A stretch of 64,000 bases of DNA from Edaphochlamys debaryana. Lineage: Eukaryota; Chlorophyta; Chlorophyceae; Chlamydomonadales. Both the position numbers and the translations under genes were made by a program. Below are positions 63,406 through 64,000 of the stretch, one piece after another (the stretch's first letter is position 1; each line of letters starts with the position of its first letter). The stretch lies in NCBI GenBank assembly GCA_016858145.1, contig JAEHOE010000023.1:62001-126000 (forward strand), given 5' to 3'. The notes under the pieces were generated by a model. It was given only the letters and a program-made list of their open reading frames with translations, was not told where the DNA came from and did no database searches.

Positions 63406-63902
63406 GTCGGCTATTGCCTTCGCGTCATAGGTCCGCAAGGACTACAAACTGGCTCGCGCGGATTGTTTCCGCGCTCAAGCAGCGCGTACTCATATGGAGG
63501 TCCAGAGCACAACCATATTGCTAAGAGACAGCTACGCAAGCAATTGGAGAGCTTGGCAGTCCGTGAGGGCTTCTCTCGCGGCGGGCAAGTTCGGATGTTG
63601 ACTGACAGCCGATGATGAATTGTCAAGCAGCAGGGTAACGTTTTGGGTAGGTATTCTTACGGTGGTAGAGCGTGTGTTGGGAGGAAGCCGTGGCGAGCAC
63701 ACCGAAGCAGCCGCGCCTTTCTCGATCCAGGCCGAGCATCGCAGCACCAAACTTTGCCTGCGAGCGCCCAATTCTGCCTCTGTCTTGCGCATCACCATCT
63801 AGGGCGACTGGGCTTCATATTGGCTGTAATTATGATACCCCGGCAGTGTCGGTAGAACAACGCCGCCAGGCATTGCATAGAAACAACGACGCTTTAGAAG
63901 AT
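63406..63902. promoter_or_regulatory. Divergent promoter region at the right edge
   Basis: 497 bases between the - strand start at 63405 and the + strand start at 63903. No exon is required here, though the - strand frame is open to about 63446. TGTAA at 63824-63828 is read as incidental. Confidence 0.4.
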
Positions 63903-64000
63903 ATGGCGTCTGCTGCTACGCTGGAGCGCCGATTAGAAGCCCTGTCGTCATGCGCGGTAGCGCAGGACTTTCGCGGGCGGGCGACCATTGTCGCGGTCGC
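63903..64000 (+). CDS. 5' end of an unidentified gene (truncated by window edge)
   Basis: ATG at 63903 opens a frame to the window edge (32 codons) reading MASAATLERRLEALSSCAVA then QDFRGRATIVAV. The frame uses mixed third positions, and the upstream context GAAGATATGG has a purine at -3. It is too short for a product call. Its head-to-head position with the coiled-coil gene supports it being a real start. Confidence 0.35.
   Translation, partial: MASAATLERRLEALSSCAVAQDFRGRATIVAV

Noticed and set aside
63406..63438. Upstream start of the - strand coiled-coil protein at a TTG codon
   Set aside because: TTG is not a credible nuclear start codon; ATG at 63405 is in frame. A spliced upstream exon remains possible but unproven.

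Overview
The window reads as nuclear DNA of a chlorophyte green alga of the Chlamydomonas/Volvox type. Sequence evidence: very high GC with codons ending almost always in G or C; genes broken by many short introns (GTGGGG-type donors, C-rich tracts before CAG acceptors); and the volvocine polyadenylation motif TGTAA after several genes. The species is not identified. All gene models are hand-built exon chains checked for reading phase, without transcripts.

Layout, left to right: the 3' end of a Pro/Gly-rich gene (3-656, +); a small FAM241/DUF4605-type membrane protein (1726-2965, -); head-to-head with it, a 31-exon coiled-coil protein of 1,824 residues (3612-15616, +); a DBP2/DDX5-type DEAD-box RNA helicase (16615-21188, +); an LYR-motif mitochondrial protein (22791-23264, -), head-to-head with an organelle-targeted protein with a Coa1-like tail (23510-25645, +); a low-complexity transit-peptide protein (26884-27890, -); a minimal SPRY protein (28422-29365, -), head-to-head with a thioredoxin-like protein with a CTKC site (29675-31332, +); about 3.5 kb of repeat-bearing non-coding DNA; a giant 74-exon gene (34845-56977, +); a second coiled-coil protein with an AT-hook (57918-63405, -); and, head-to-head with that, the first exon of another gene at the right edge (63903-64000, +).

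The most unusual locus is the giant gene. Its predicted product of about 3,887 residues is secreted and mosaic: a signal peptide, a roughly 1,400-residue region I do not recognise, a run of GCC2/GCC3 (ephrin-receptor-like) CPAG repeats, two LNR (Notch-type) repeats, three tandem cadherin-like modules of about 410 residues, and a C-terminal domain resembling the bacterial choice-of-anchor A domain. It has the look of a large cell-surface or matrix adhesin. Two one-base phase breaks, very small exons and several GC-AG introns lie in the same locus.

Four gene pairs are arranged head-to-head with 245-650 bases between start codons, which suggests shared promoters. Several pairs are tail-to-tail with TGTAA signals close together on opposite strands.
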